This document shows positions 11,820 to 21,319 of a DNA stretch of 64,000 nt, in pieces. The position numbers and the translations under genes were made by a program. Every line of letters begins with the position of its first letter. Positions within the stretch are counted from its first letter, which is position 1. Source of the DNA: Gordionus sp. m RMFG-2023 (taxonomy: Eukaryota; Nematomorpha; Gordioida; Chordodea; Parachordodidae); the NCBI RefSeq assembly GCF_954871325.1, contig NC_088778.1, positions 23,297,120 to 23,361,119 on the forward strand. Reading direction: 5' to 3'. Below the pieces are notes generated by a model. That model did no database searches, had not been told where the DNA came from, and saw only the letters and a program-made list of their open reading frames with translations.

Positions 11820-12767
11820 TTAATATGAATTATGGAGTTAGAGAAATAAATAGAATAAATTCAAAAAAGTGTAAAATTATAGCAATAAGTTTTAAAAATT
11901 TAAAAACCCTATAAATTTTTGGGTGCAAATCAAAATATAGCCTTTCATGATTGGGCAGGTTGGATTTTTTTTTAGTGTCAAGCATGATTACTGCCACTCT
12001 GAGTGGGAAGGCCATGAATAAAAAATTAGGTCCACACCCACCTCTACTTCATAGGTTGGACTAGATCAAAAATTAAGTCCCATAAGATTAACTTGTTTAA
12101 TCTTTTATAAATTTGCCATTTTAGTTAGAAAGCGATATAAAGAAATAAGCATATTAGAATTTATTAATAGAATAAATCAAAACATTAACTTTAAATTCAA
12201 TAATATATGCCAGCATTTTAATATCTGGCTTGGCCAATAAATTTTACAAAATGTCCAGTCTATAATTTTCTTAAAAATAGAGAATAAAATTTTTAATTTT
12301 ATATTTAATTCACTTATGCAGTTCTTAAAATAAAATCTATGTTATTTCAGCTAATATTAATTAATTTCAAACATCAGGGCCCAGATCTATTTTTTCTGTA
12401 TAAATTGTTCAGCCCACCCTGTTATTTTGTACAAATTAACTAACTTAGCCCATTAAATTTTTTTAAAAATGTTTCTCAGCCCATGGACTATGTTTTACAG
12501 ATATCTGCCTTATGCAGTGGGTGCTTTATAATAATTATTTAAATATTTTTAGGATATTTAAAAAATTCAGGGATAATTGGATTTTTTAAAAAAAACACTA
12601 TGCTAGAATAAGACCAATAGATGCCTCATATTATGCTTCATTATCAATATTGGCCAAAATTATATTAGTACACTTCTGTTAAATATTATTAATTATGCCA
12701 AAATTATAATAAAAATCGTCTGCTTTTAAAAAAATACAAAACAATTGAAAGGCACTATTTAATTTAC

Positions 12768-13452
12768 CATATCTGAAAATTTTTGTTATATTGGGAATAG
12801 CTAACCATGGTGTAGGAAGATCCAATATTATAATATTTGCTTTAGGTAAATGTAATACTTTACTATCTATACCAATATTTTCTAAATATTCCATCTTATT
12901 CTTTTCATTTTCTGGAATATCAAAACCATCTAGACATACATTTTTAGTAATTACAGTGAAATCAATTCCATCTTTATAACCATGACTACTAAATTCTTTT
13001 CTGGCTATGTCACAACGATTTTTATCTATATCATAAGTAAAAAGATGACCTCCTGGTATAATTCCATTTAAAATGTAATGAGAAAGTGATCCACTACCAG
13101 TTCCACTCTCACACACAATTTTGCCAGGTGTTATATCTAGTTCAAACATTATAATTGAAATATCGGTTGGATAAAGAATTTGTGTTCTATGAGGTAGTAA
13201 TTTAGTCCAAGCTTCTAAATTTGGATGCAATATATAAATCCACCCAGTTGGCTCTTTTGTAATTTTGTGTATACCACAAGGAAATTTAGATCCATATTTT
13301 TTTCCAATCAAATCTGCATGCTTAATGGCTCCATATTTTGTTTGGTGCATTTCTCCATTAAAAACATTAAAACAAAACTGTGAGGTTCTTCCTTGCCATA
13401 CTATTATCAAATCACCTTCTTCTATATATTCTTTGTACTTTAAAAAATTCAT
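12768..13452 (-). CDS. TRMT61A: tRNA (adenine(58)-N1)-methyltransferase catalytic subunit, exon 1
   Basis: Together with exon 2 (6502-6794) this encodes a protein of 325 residues; the human protein has about 290. TRMT61A with TRMT6 makes the enzyme that methylates A58 in the T-loop of tRNAs using S-adenosylmethionine. The start MNFLKYKEYIEEGD aligns with the usual family start. GWIYILHP (about 70-77) and LPHRTQILYPTDI (about 86-98) precede the SAM-binding loop VCESGTGSGSLSH (113-125). HLFTYDI (136-142) follows, then ILDLPTPW (209-216) with the catalytic-site Asp. The donor is TATG/GTAAATTA, so the last codons of the longer open frame to 12679 are intronic. An out-of-frame ATG lies 4 bases upstream of the start. 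The frame is intact and no break is seen. Confidence 0.96.
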
Positions 13453-13488
13453 ACATGTTTTATTTTATACATTACAAGGAAAAAGGAT
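13453..13488. promoter_or_regulatory. Bidirectional promoter/5' leader between two head-to-head genes
   Basis: Only 36 bp separate the TRMT61A start codon (minus strand) from the ATG at 13489 (plus strand). Any core promoter must be shared or lie within the first exons. TATTTTATA-like AT-rich sequence is present but not distinctive in this genome. Confidence 0.5.
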
Positions 13489-13563
13489 ATGAATGAAGAT
13501 TACTTAACAAATAATAACAAGGATATTGATGATTTCTTTAAAGAAGTTGATCAAATTTTAAAT
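13489..13563 (+). CDS. First coding exon of a second host gene, possibly the coiled-coil gene at 50733-52963
   Basis: The frame opens with ATG at 13489 and reads MNEDYLTNNNKDIDDFF and on through KEVDQILN to a strong donor AAT/GTAAGT (phase 0) after 25 codons. The peptide is acidic and helical in character and is no transposon protein I know. The first downstream exon that fits is 50733, also phase 0, giving VDQILN joined to DIQETKRLESLNKEV. That would need a 37-kb intron, and I cannot exclude further exons between or a different downstream gene. Confidence 0.55.
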
Positions 13564-14399
13564 GTAAGTTGTAAAAAAACCGAACCTTTAAGTTAAATAT
13601 TTATTTTTCATGCCAGAAATTAGTTAATGTTTAGTGACAATGTGTTAGTAACACATAATAAATAATTTTTCAATTTAATAAAGATAAGATTTATATATTA
13701 AACATTTATTTAATAATGATTTTATCCTGATTTATTTTTTTAACATAGGGATTCAACGAAATGCTGGTATAGGACATATTTTTTTTAAGTCCAGCGACGA
13801 GAATAGATTTGAAAAAATTTGTTTAACCCATTCATTAAATATTATTATTCATAGATAGTAGGGGTGATCTATAAAATTTTATTTTAAAAGAATTTTTTTT
13901 AATCTACTGCTTAAAAAATATTTATAACGAATGTCAAAAAATTTTGAGTGCTAAATGATAATAAAATTCTTAAAACAATATCGTAAAAACATTAGGAAAA
14001 TAAAATAGTTCAAAATTTTACTAGAGTCTGAATCCGATTCTATCCAAACAAGTTTTAAATTCAGGGTCTTATTAAGTTGAGAATTGTTAGCCCAAATCAT
14101 CGATATAGATACTACTAGATTGGCCATTCATTCATTATAAATGTTGTACATAGGTATTAACTATAATGCAATTTTATGTTTTTCTCGTCGACTAATTGCC
14201 ATAAATCATTATACAAATTCACATTATAATCATTCAATAAGCATGCAAACCACAAAATAACTTTACAGCTGACTCCTGTTTATGTAAATTTTTAACTACA
14301 TTTAATAAATAAATCGCCAATTTAATACTGCATATATACATCATTTGTCTAAGTACGACCTACTTTGGTTGGATTGGCTACTTAGGGCTCTATCCTGAA
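13564..14399. other. Intron-like AT-rich DNA without a recognised feature
   Basis: It starts with the GTAAGT donor of the exon ending at 13563. I see no repeat ends, exon or RNA in this stretch. Confidence 0.5.
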
Positions 14400-14999
14400 C
14401 AGGGTTGATAGGTCAAAGTTTTCAGATTGAGGGAGAAATTTGTTATTTTGCGGGAGAAATATGTAAATTGTGGTAGAAATAAACATTGCAAAAAATTTTT
14501 TCTTCGGTCAGGATTTTAAATTGACTTAGTTATCTGCCTATACTTTTTATAATAATTTTTATAATACAAAGTCAGTAACTATTTTTCAAAATAAAATAGT
14601 TAATTATAGTACTAGACATAAATTTTTAAATACTATTTTTATTATTAAAATAACATCTTGATTTATTAAAATATATTAATTTTATAAAAAAAACAAAGGA
14701 TTTTAATTTTACAAATGTAAAAAATATATTTTATGCGAAAGTCCCGCAAAACTACCACAATTGGAAATCTATCGTGTGTTTGTGTTTAACATTATAGGGA
14801 TAAGCGCTTAATTATCACGTAAAGTAACTAGTTAAAAGTAATACCTGTAACAGGTTACATTTTTGCTAAAAAATAACTGTAACTAGTTATATTTTAAAAA
14901 TTGTAACTATTAACTGTAACTAGTTATATTTTTTGAAATGTAACTGCCAAAAGTAACTAGTTACATCTAAAAATAGGATAAATCTAAATAATATATTTA

Positions 15000-15126
15000 A
15001 ATAACTTATTTTATTTTTAGATTATAATTAATATACTATAACTTTATAAAAATATATAATTTAAAGAAGATAAAAAAAAAAATAAAAAAAATATTTAGGT
15101 TTGGTCGGCGGGGCTTAATGACCCAT
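15000..15126 (-). mobile_element. 3' tail of an RLE-type LINE (severely 5' truncated)
   Basis: The reverse complement of 15066-15126 reads ATACATGGGTCATTAAGCC, CCGCCGACCAAACCTAAAT and then T/A-rich DNA. This matches the end of LINE copy 2 at about 46770-46805 (ATACATGGGTAATTAAGCCC, CGCCGACCAAACCTAAAT). Severe 5' truncation is usual for LINE insertions. Confidence 0.75.
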
Positions 15127-15237
15127 GTATAGTGGTCTTGTAGGGTTTGACTCGGTATGGAGGGGGGGGGTTTGGATGGAGGGGAGATATACAGTTGGAT
15201 CGACAAATTTATTGATATTCTTTGTCATAGGTAGAAG

Positions 15238-15642
15238 CAGTGGCGTAAATATGGAGGTGGTTTTTGGGTTTGGACCCCTCCCAGAGCAAAAATTTATTTT
15301 TAGATTGTTCAAAAGACTTATAAGTGGTGACTTTATATCAAATAAATACCAATAATATTTTTATTTTTCTGGTTTTGATGTTTGTGGAAGGATATTATAT
15401 TTTATTGAAATTATTCTGGATAGTATTATTATAAAGATTGAGAATAATCTATTAAATTATAAAACAAATTATTGATGCATTTAAAAAAATAATCGAAGAT
15501 ATGGTTATGATTTGTAAGATAAACCCGGCCGAAGGTCGGACAAAAGGGCCGAAGGCCCCTTAAAGGGGGGTCTGGGGGCGAAGCCCTCCAGGCTTTTATA
15601 TGTATGGACCCCCTCTATGGAAAATTCCTAGCTATGCCACTG
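15238..15642. mobile_element. hAT MITE, CAGTGGCGTA family, copy 2 (405 bp, inverted)
   Basis: The ends CAGTGGCGTAAAT and TAGCTATGCCACTG are flanked by a perfect 8-bp duplication GGTAGAAG (15230-15237 and 15643-15650). It is inverted relative to copy 1 and carries an extra GC-rich piece (CCCGGCCGAAGGTCGGACAA) that is partly shared with copy 3. Confidence 0.95.
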
Positions 15643-16239
15643 GGTAGAAGTCATCATTATTTACTAATAAGAAAAGACAAAGACCAGGAAAGAAAAACAA
15701 AATATTATAATGCAGATATCAAATATCATTTCCTTCAACAAAAGATTAATCAAATAACCTTCATTCTATAAGCTAATTTAATTTTTTTGAAAATTGGGGA
15801 ATTATCTAGGGTATTTTTTGTCATGGTCCTCTTGTTCATGCCTTCCAAAAAATTTGGTAAATTCTATCTAAAATGTTTTCCAAATTATACAATAGAATGC
15901 ATACATATATAATTTTAAAAAAAATAAATTATCTAATACCCTTCCCTTAATATTCTTATTATCACAATTTTCTTGACAAAAAAACTCCAATATTATACAG
16001 TTCTATTTGAATTAACATTAAAAAATATATATTTGTAATAAGTTTAAAATTTATATTTGCAACAACTGTATATATAAATATTATATTTGTAAATATTTGA
16101 GTGAATCATTAATTCTTAATACATAAACTAAAATCTATTTTTATAATTAATAGACTAAATTTATAAAAATCAGAAAGTAACTCATAATGTAACTGTAACT
16201 AATAAATAGTTATATTTTTATCAATGGTTGCGGCAATGA

Positions 16240-17147
16240 TATACACTTATCATGTAGTACAACATTCACAGAGCTACTTATCATCACAATATGGGTAGAA
16301 TCTTTTACCCATAATATTTAACGCCTCCGAGATAAATGGAAACTTTACAAAAATGAGCAAGGCTATCAACAATATTTTAGAACCTGAATCCAGGAGGTCA
16401 ATTCTTGACTATTTGAATCGGCATATATATGCAATTCTAACAGATGCATCTAATAAGGGAAATATTAAAATATTTCCCTTGATCCTCCGCTATTCCAACA
16501 AAATTAAGTTCGTTTTAATAAAAATATTAAATTTTTTTCCATCAAATAGTGAATAATCCAAAGACATAACTAACCATATAATGGTAAACGTACCAGATTT
16601 GGATTATCAATGAATTGCATGTCAGCTTTTTGATATGATAATGCCTCGGTGAATTTGGCAAAACCAGTGTATTTACAGAATTGAGTCAGTCCAATGTTGG
16701 TTGCGACATGTTCCTAATACCCGCCATCGATAGAATTTTAAAATTACAAACCTTTAAAAATATATTTCTTAAATAAATTACAAAAGCTGTTCCAACATTT
16801 TGGAAAAAATTTTCAAATATGAATGGCAGAAGTATATTTAGGAGTCATTTTACCTGTAGGAAATCTACTACATGCTGTTTATATGAAGTTGAAATCAGAA
16901 GAATCTTTTTTAATAAAGATTCACAAAATTATGCTGCAGATGTGTTTATAATTTACAGATAAAAATTGACAATAAATTTTATGGAGCAATTACTAAAATT
17001 TTATTAAAATGTTCAAATATTTTCAAAATACCGATTGACATTGATGTCTTGTTAGAGGAGATTGCAATGCTCTTATTTTTGATTTGCCACAGTATTTAAA
17101 ATATTAATTTTACAATGTAAAAAATATATTTATTTGTTTAACAATTA
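16240..17147 (+). pseudogene. Internally deleted, inverted transposase copy inside hAT copy 1
   Basis: It reads on the plus strand, parallel to the transposase of copy 2 at 33040-34527: AAAATGAGCAAGGCTATCAAC, GAACCTGAATCCAGGAGGTC, GGAAATCTACTACATGCTG and so on. Between about 16690 and 16735 it jumps from GAGTCAGTCCAATG directly to TTGGTTGCGACATG, which omits the part that in copy 2 covers about 33500-33695. The dimerisation region is missing at the 3' side. The same jump occurs in the inverted piece of copy 2 (34560-35280) and in the fragment at 55150-55680. Confidence 0.8.
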
Positions 17148-17155
17148 GCTCGGCC

Positions 17156-19613
17156 CAGTGACCCCTACACTTTTTGAGGGATAGAAGCAGAATACCCCCC
17201 TAAAGTACCCCCCCCCCCCCCCCCATTGTAAATTATTTTTTGACACCAATAAATTTCAAAAATAATTTTTATTGCATCAATATTTATTATAATATAAATA
17301 TAATGTAAAAAATATATGCTTTAAAAATATTATTTTTAAATTAATAATTTAGATAAATTAGGGGAAGAGAAAGCAAAAGAATTTATAATTTCATCAATAT
17401 TTAATTGTTTAAATAAATTATTTTCCATTGATAAAATGGTTAAATTATTAAGAAATGGATCTTTCATGACACTACGAAGTCTTGTTTTAATTTTACTCAT
17501 GACCCTTTCGGCAGTACATGATGTAGTAGGAATAGTTAATAAATATTTATATAAAATTGTTAAATTTGGGAAAGCAGAAAAATTTATAAGCAGACGATAA
17601 GGTAAAATAAATGAATAGTTTCTCCAATCTGAATCATTCATCTCAGAATTATTATCATCATCAGAAGAAGCTAAATAATGTATTAGTAAAAATATCTTAA
17701 TTAAATAAATTTACAATTCTCAGAATCTGACAAATCTTCTTTAACCTCTAGGTCACGAGTAATAATTACGTCCCCCGTTTTAGCCATTTTATAAATATTT
17801 CTAAACATCAACATTTCCTCAAAAACTTGACTTGTATTTAATTGATAAAATTCACAGATATCCTTGATATCATCTTTAACAATTGCCTTTTCCGCCATTC
17901 CCTTTGGGATAAAAAATGATGTTTGACTCAAAAATTTTATCGATTCATCGTTAAATCTTTCACTAAACTGCATATCAAGTGCAGCATAAAACACACTGAT
18001 TTTAAAGCTAAAATAAAATATTATATTTAATGATGAAAGTATATATATACCTCTCCTTTTTGGATTGTAATGTTTGAAGTCTTGAACTTTCAAAATCAAA
18101 AGGTAAATTTCTCTTCTTTATAAAATCTTGGGCCTTTGAAAAGACATCCAAAAATTCAGTGTTATTATCAATTTTAGGATTGTAAAATAATAAAAGATAA
18201 TAATTTAAATTATACTTCTCATATTAATCAGGCAATCTTTTGCCAATTGTATTTGATTTATTGCAAACCCTATATCCTTCGAAATGGTTTGCAATTTTGT
18301 ACAAGCCAAGCTTGTTATCAACAATATTTTATCCAAAACACATAGTGATAAAATAAAATAAAATTTTTCTATTCTATAGACTATAGCACTAGCCATAGTG
18401 GAAGTGGCAGGATCTTCAGAATCCTTTAAATTTGCCAAAGCTGCCCTCAAAGCATCATAAAGTTGAAAAAAATTTACAATCGCCTTATATGATGTTAGCC
18501 AGCTTCTATAAATATAAAATAAACATTATATATCAAAACAATTAAGATAATATTACCGAGTGGTATTCTTGATGCGTAAAAATCTATGTGATTTTGTCAG
18601 TAAATCACTCTGACATGTTTTGAGCACTTCATATCTTTTAACATCATTAAAATATACGTAAATTTCGTCTAATATTCCCAAGACATTTCGCAGCTCTTTT
18701 ACTGATTGGCATAATTGAACAACTATTAAATTTAATCGATGACAATAGCACCAAATAAAAGCTGCCTTTGGCGCCTCCGCTCTAATCAAAGCCTGCACTC
18801 CATTAATTCTTCCACTCATGTTTGAGGTGCCATCATAGCTTTGCCCACTAGGAATTCGAGGGGTAGATATATGGAGCCAAGCTTGGATATTATATTCTTT
18901 TTAATATCGAGGCCCGTTGTATTTCCCGTACAATAAATGTCTAATCAGCCTTTCAACGGGCTTAGGTGTCTCGCTATTTTCAACATATCTCACTATCAAA
19001 GCTATTGCTTCTGATTTCGATTCGATACATCATATGTGCCATCAACTATAATTGAATAGCACCTGTTGAATTCAATCTCCTTTTGAATTTTTTTTATAAC
19101 CATATTTTTCATGGTTTCAATAAGAATATTTATGTTATTATATGATAACAGATTTGAATATAATTTAGATTTTAATCCCTTAATTTTTTTCTCACTTCTT
19201 CTTTCTTCATTATCCTGTATATACATTTTAAGAACAGGCTAGAATCTGCAATAAGTTTAATAAGGCTCATCATATTGCCATCTTAATTTTTAATCAAGCA
19301 TTTATATTTTTTTTGGTTAATATTTTTGGGCATATTTTGACAATGATCTAGAAATTATAAATGATTATATATAAGATTAAATATTTAAATTTTTACTATT
19401 CCCTTTGATAAAATTTTAATTTTGCGCCAAATCTTGAAAGTGGAAAAATAATTTTATGATAAGAAATATCGGATAACAAACTAATTTGCTAAACATCGAC
19501 CATAAAAATTTTTAAAAAAATAAATAAAAAATTTTAAAAAAAAAAGTACCCCCATAGAAATTTATAGAAGCAGTTGCTTCGGACTTCCCCCCCCCCCGTT
19601 GTAGGGGTCACTG
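17156..19613 (-). mobile_element. hAT element, CAGTGACCCCTAC family, nested in hAT copy 1
   Basis: The ends CAGTGACCCCTACA and TTGTAGGGGTCACTG are flanked by a perfect 8-bp duplication GCTCGGCC (17148-17155 and 19614-19621). Removing it rejoins the reverse of GGCCGAGCTAATG, which is the transposase 3' region of the CAGGGTTG hAT. C-runs of about 18 and 12 bases lie just inside the two ends. A minus-strand transposase fills the body. Confidence 0.95.
17336..19226 (-). pseudogene. hAT transposase of the ZMYM/TTF-type group, with introns, broken
   Basis: Minus-strand blocks run in order. 19002-19226 ends YSIIVDGTYDVSNRNQ, the first catalytic Asp context. 18553-18819 has FIWCYCHRLNLIVVQLC, which matches the group's C-H-x-LNL motif. 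18205-18505 continues after a 52-bp GT-AG intron (18506-18557) across which the frame joins as TTRSWLTSYKAIVNFF. 17701-18180 holds FLDVFSKAQDFIKK and on. 17336-17641 holds the dimerisation end TTSCTAERVMSKIKTRLRS, then NNLTILSMEN. No zinc finger is visible at the N-terminus, and a stop interrupts the block near 18055. Probably inactive. Confidence 0.85.
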
Positions 19614-19621
19614 GCTCGGCC

Positions 19622-20170
19622 TCTAATGTTGTTAAATCAATCCGATTTCTCTCCTTTCTCCAGGCAGTCCTCATCGAGCTAAAAATGCGCTCCGATAAGG
19701 CATTAGAATGAGGTAAGGAGAAAACATCGCATATTTTTTCAAACATGAGGATTTATCATTATTACGAAAAAATTTGACCCATTTCTCCTCTGCGATAGGG
19801 ACATGTCGCAACGCAACAACTCACACCATTCCAAGTCAGACCACTCCACCAACTCTCTTAATTCATTAACTTTTTTAGTTGGTAAAAACATTTCCTCACA
19901 ATTATTTCGACATTCATAGATAATAATTCTTTGCCTTATTGCAAGAATTATGTAGTATATGGCATATGCAGCCAATTGGTATTAAGTCATTATTGTGCTG
20001 CCTCAATTCGGTAAATATACTTTGGTTTTTGCCTGAATTCGCAGAGGTATTATCAGGGCAGAAAGCTGACATGCATCATTGATAACCCTGAATCAGCTAT
20101 ATCTACCATTATGTGGTTATCTATATTGTTGAATTTTTAAACGATTTCTTCTGTAGTTGCATCTGTATTA
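19622..20170 (-). pseudogene. Transposase 3' part of hAT copy 1 (CAGGGTTG family)
   Basis: On the minus strand it reads KICDVFSLPHSNALSERIFS and RTAWRKERNRIDLTTLEAE, the C-terminal hAT dimerisation region. Upstream are EECFLPTKKVNELRELVEW and SDLEWCELLRCDM, as in copy 2 at 33590-33700. Much of the catalytic part between these is deleted. The original 3' end was cut by the later hAT at 17156-19613, whose duplication GCTCGGCC is part of this gene. Confidence 0.82.
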
Positions 20171-20624
20171 TTAATAATGTGATTGAACTATAATAAATAA
20201 AATAATTATCAGTATCATTGAAATAATATAATATAATATTATTTTATTTTATTATTTATTTAATTTAACCTGAACGTAATAATTAATGGCCAAGTCCTAT
20301 AATGTTATACTGAAACACACTGAAAATGATAAAATATGAATGATGTTGATTTATTATGGGATAAGAATAAAACAAGATAGAAAGAAATTTACAAACTTGA
20401 TATGTTTTTATATTTAAAATTTATTTTAAAAATAATCAACTATTTTCTCTCAAAATTATTATTTATATATTAAAAACGTTAAAATGCTAAAAAAAAATGT
20501 GCGGGAGAAATTAAAAAATTGCGGTAGATTTCCAATTGCGTGGTTTTGCGGGAGCGAGATGTCTGCGTGTAAACTAAAAAATTGCGGGAGTCTCCCGCTG
20601 ATGGGGAGAGACATGGCAACCCTG

Positions 20625-21319
20625 TGCTTGAGCCCAATTGAAAGATTAAGTATTGTATAAAATAATTAAAAACTTACAGTCTAGTAACATATTTTCCCTG
20701 TTACTATTTTTACTCCACAAAAAAGAAAATATATATATGTATATTAATCCTCAAAATTTAACTATCGAAATAAAATTTATTTCTCTATCAGGTCAAGAGT
20801 TTAGGAAATTGTATATTCAAAGCTTATCAAAACTAAATCAATTAATCTCAACTATGTGATTAAACAATAAAGATGATTCTTTAATAGCTTTGAAAAACTA
20901 TCTTCTACAATTGAGTAGAGGGGGGGGGGTTCCCCTCCATTGTAATTTTTCCTGTTTTGTAAATATCATTTTAAGCTTATAAAAATTTCTCTCTTTCACA
21001 CCCCACCTTCCTATCTCCAAAAAATGTAACAATATATCATTATAAAGAAGAATTTGAAAGAAAAATAGCAAAATTTAATAACTTTCTAAAATAACGACTA
21101 TAATTTAATTTTTTTTAGAAAAAATCATAGTAGCAAAAAAGGAAAATGAAAACCCAAAATTATTTTTATAAAAATTGAATATAGCCAAAGGCCTACACTA
21201 AGTCGACTTAGAGATATCGAATAAAATATATGAGGAAAAAATTCACGTAATAGTGACGGGTAAGCCAAAGAATTGTATTATCACGAGAACAGACTTTGCT
21301 AAAATTATGAGCAAGCTAC
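20625..21319. other. Gene-free AT-rich DNA
   Basis: An open frame at 20653-20859 (68 codons) has no family resemblance and no context. A G-run near 20920 is followed by TTCCCCTCCATTG. Nothing else is supported. Confidence 0.5.

Larger units (their letters stand above)
7891..12046 (+). mobile_element. hAT element, TAGAGGTGGGC family, carrying a piggyBac insertion
   Basis: The ends TAGAGGTGGGCGCGG and CACACCCACCTCTA are inverted, with flanks CCTCATAG (7883-7890) and CTTCATAG (12047-12054) differing at one of eight bases. Subterminal islands carry the words GTGATGGG, GTCACGGCGTGAG and CGTGATTTCTCGTGA (about 7900-8050). The hAT body is about 2.1 kb, split by a 2.0-kb piggyBac element at 9777-11819. 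The whole lies in the TRMT61A intron, on the strand opposite to that gene. Confidence 0.88.
6795..12767 (-). other. TRMT61A intron (5,973 bp) filled with transposons
   Basis: A GT donor at 12767-12766 and an AG acceptor at 6796-6795 (minus strand) delimit it. It contains half a TAGTGTTG MITE (about 6999-7075), a GC-word MITE (7311-7618) and a 4.2-kb hAT with a piggyBac inside (7891-12046). Another decayed patch of CAGCCC words lies near 12370-12490. No other gene is seen. Some insertions read on the opposite strand to the host gene. Confidence 0.85.
14820..16222. mobile_element. Insertion with GTAACTAGTTA end repeats, family unknown
   Basis: The left 150 bp repeats GTAACTAGTTA(C/T)A words five times or more, and AATGTAACTGTAACTAA occurs near the right edge (about 16180-16210). 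Comparison with copy 2 of the surrounding hAT shows that this block is extra: AATTATCACGT on the left and GGTTGCGGCAAT on the right are close together there. It contains the LINE tail (to 15126) and MITE copy 2. I cannot define exact ends or a target duplication. A related smear of words is seen at about 60620-60670. Confidence 0.5.
14400..20624 (-). mobile_element. hAT element, CAGGGTTG family, copy 1, with three later insertions
   Basis: The left end CAGGGTTGATAGGTCAAAG and the right end GACATGGCAACCCTG match the two ends of copy 2 (32669-35980) in inverted order. Near both ends the words GCGGGAGAAAT and GCGGTAGA(A/T)TT repeat (binding-site-like). The 8 bp flanking it (ATCCTGAA and TGCTTGAG) do not match. 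The span of 6.2 kb includes a hAT at 17156-19613, a GTAACTA-repeat insertion at about 14820-16222 and, inside that, a LINE tail and a MITE. The core holds a minus-strand transposase end (19622-20170) and a plus-strand, internally deleted transposase copy (16240-17147). Confidence 0.82.

Noticed and set aside
12679-12767. Extension of TRMT61A exon 1 to the stop at 12679
   Set aside because: The family's motif continues only if splicing occurs at 12767; the extension (KLNSAFQLFCIFLKADD) is intronic read-through.
17205-17224. C-runs (also about 19590, 36410, 53210 and 53265) as G-quadruplex or regulatory sites
   Set aside because: They are single homopolymer runs with no pattern of four tracts. 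Two of them belong to the subterminal parts of one hAT. They could include length errors.
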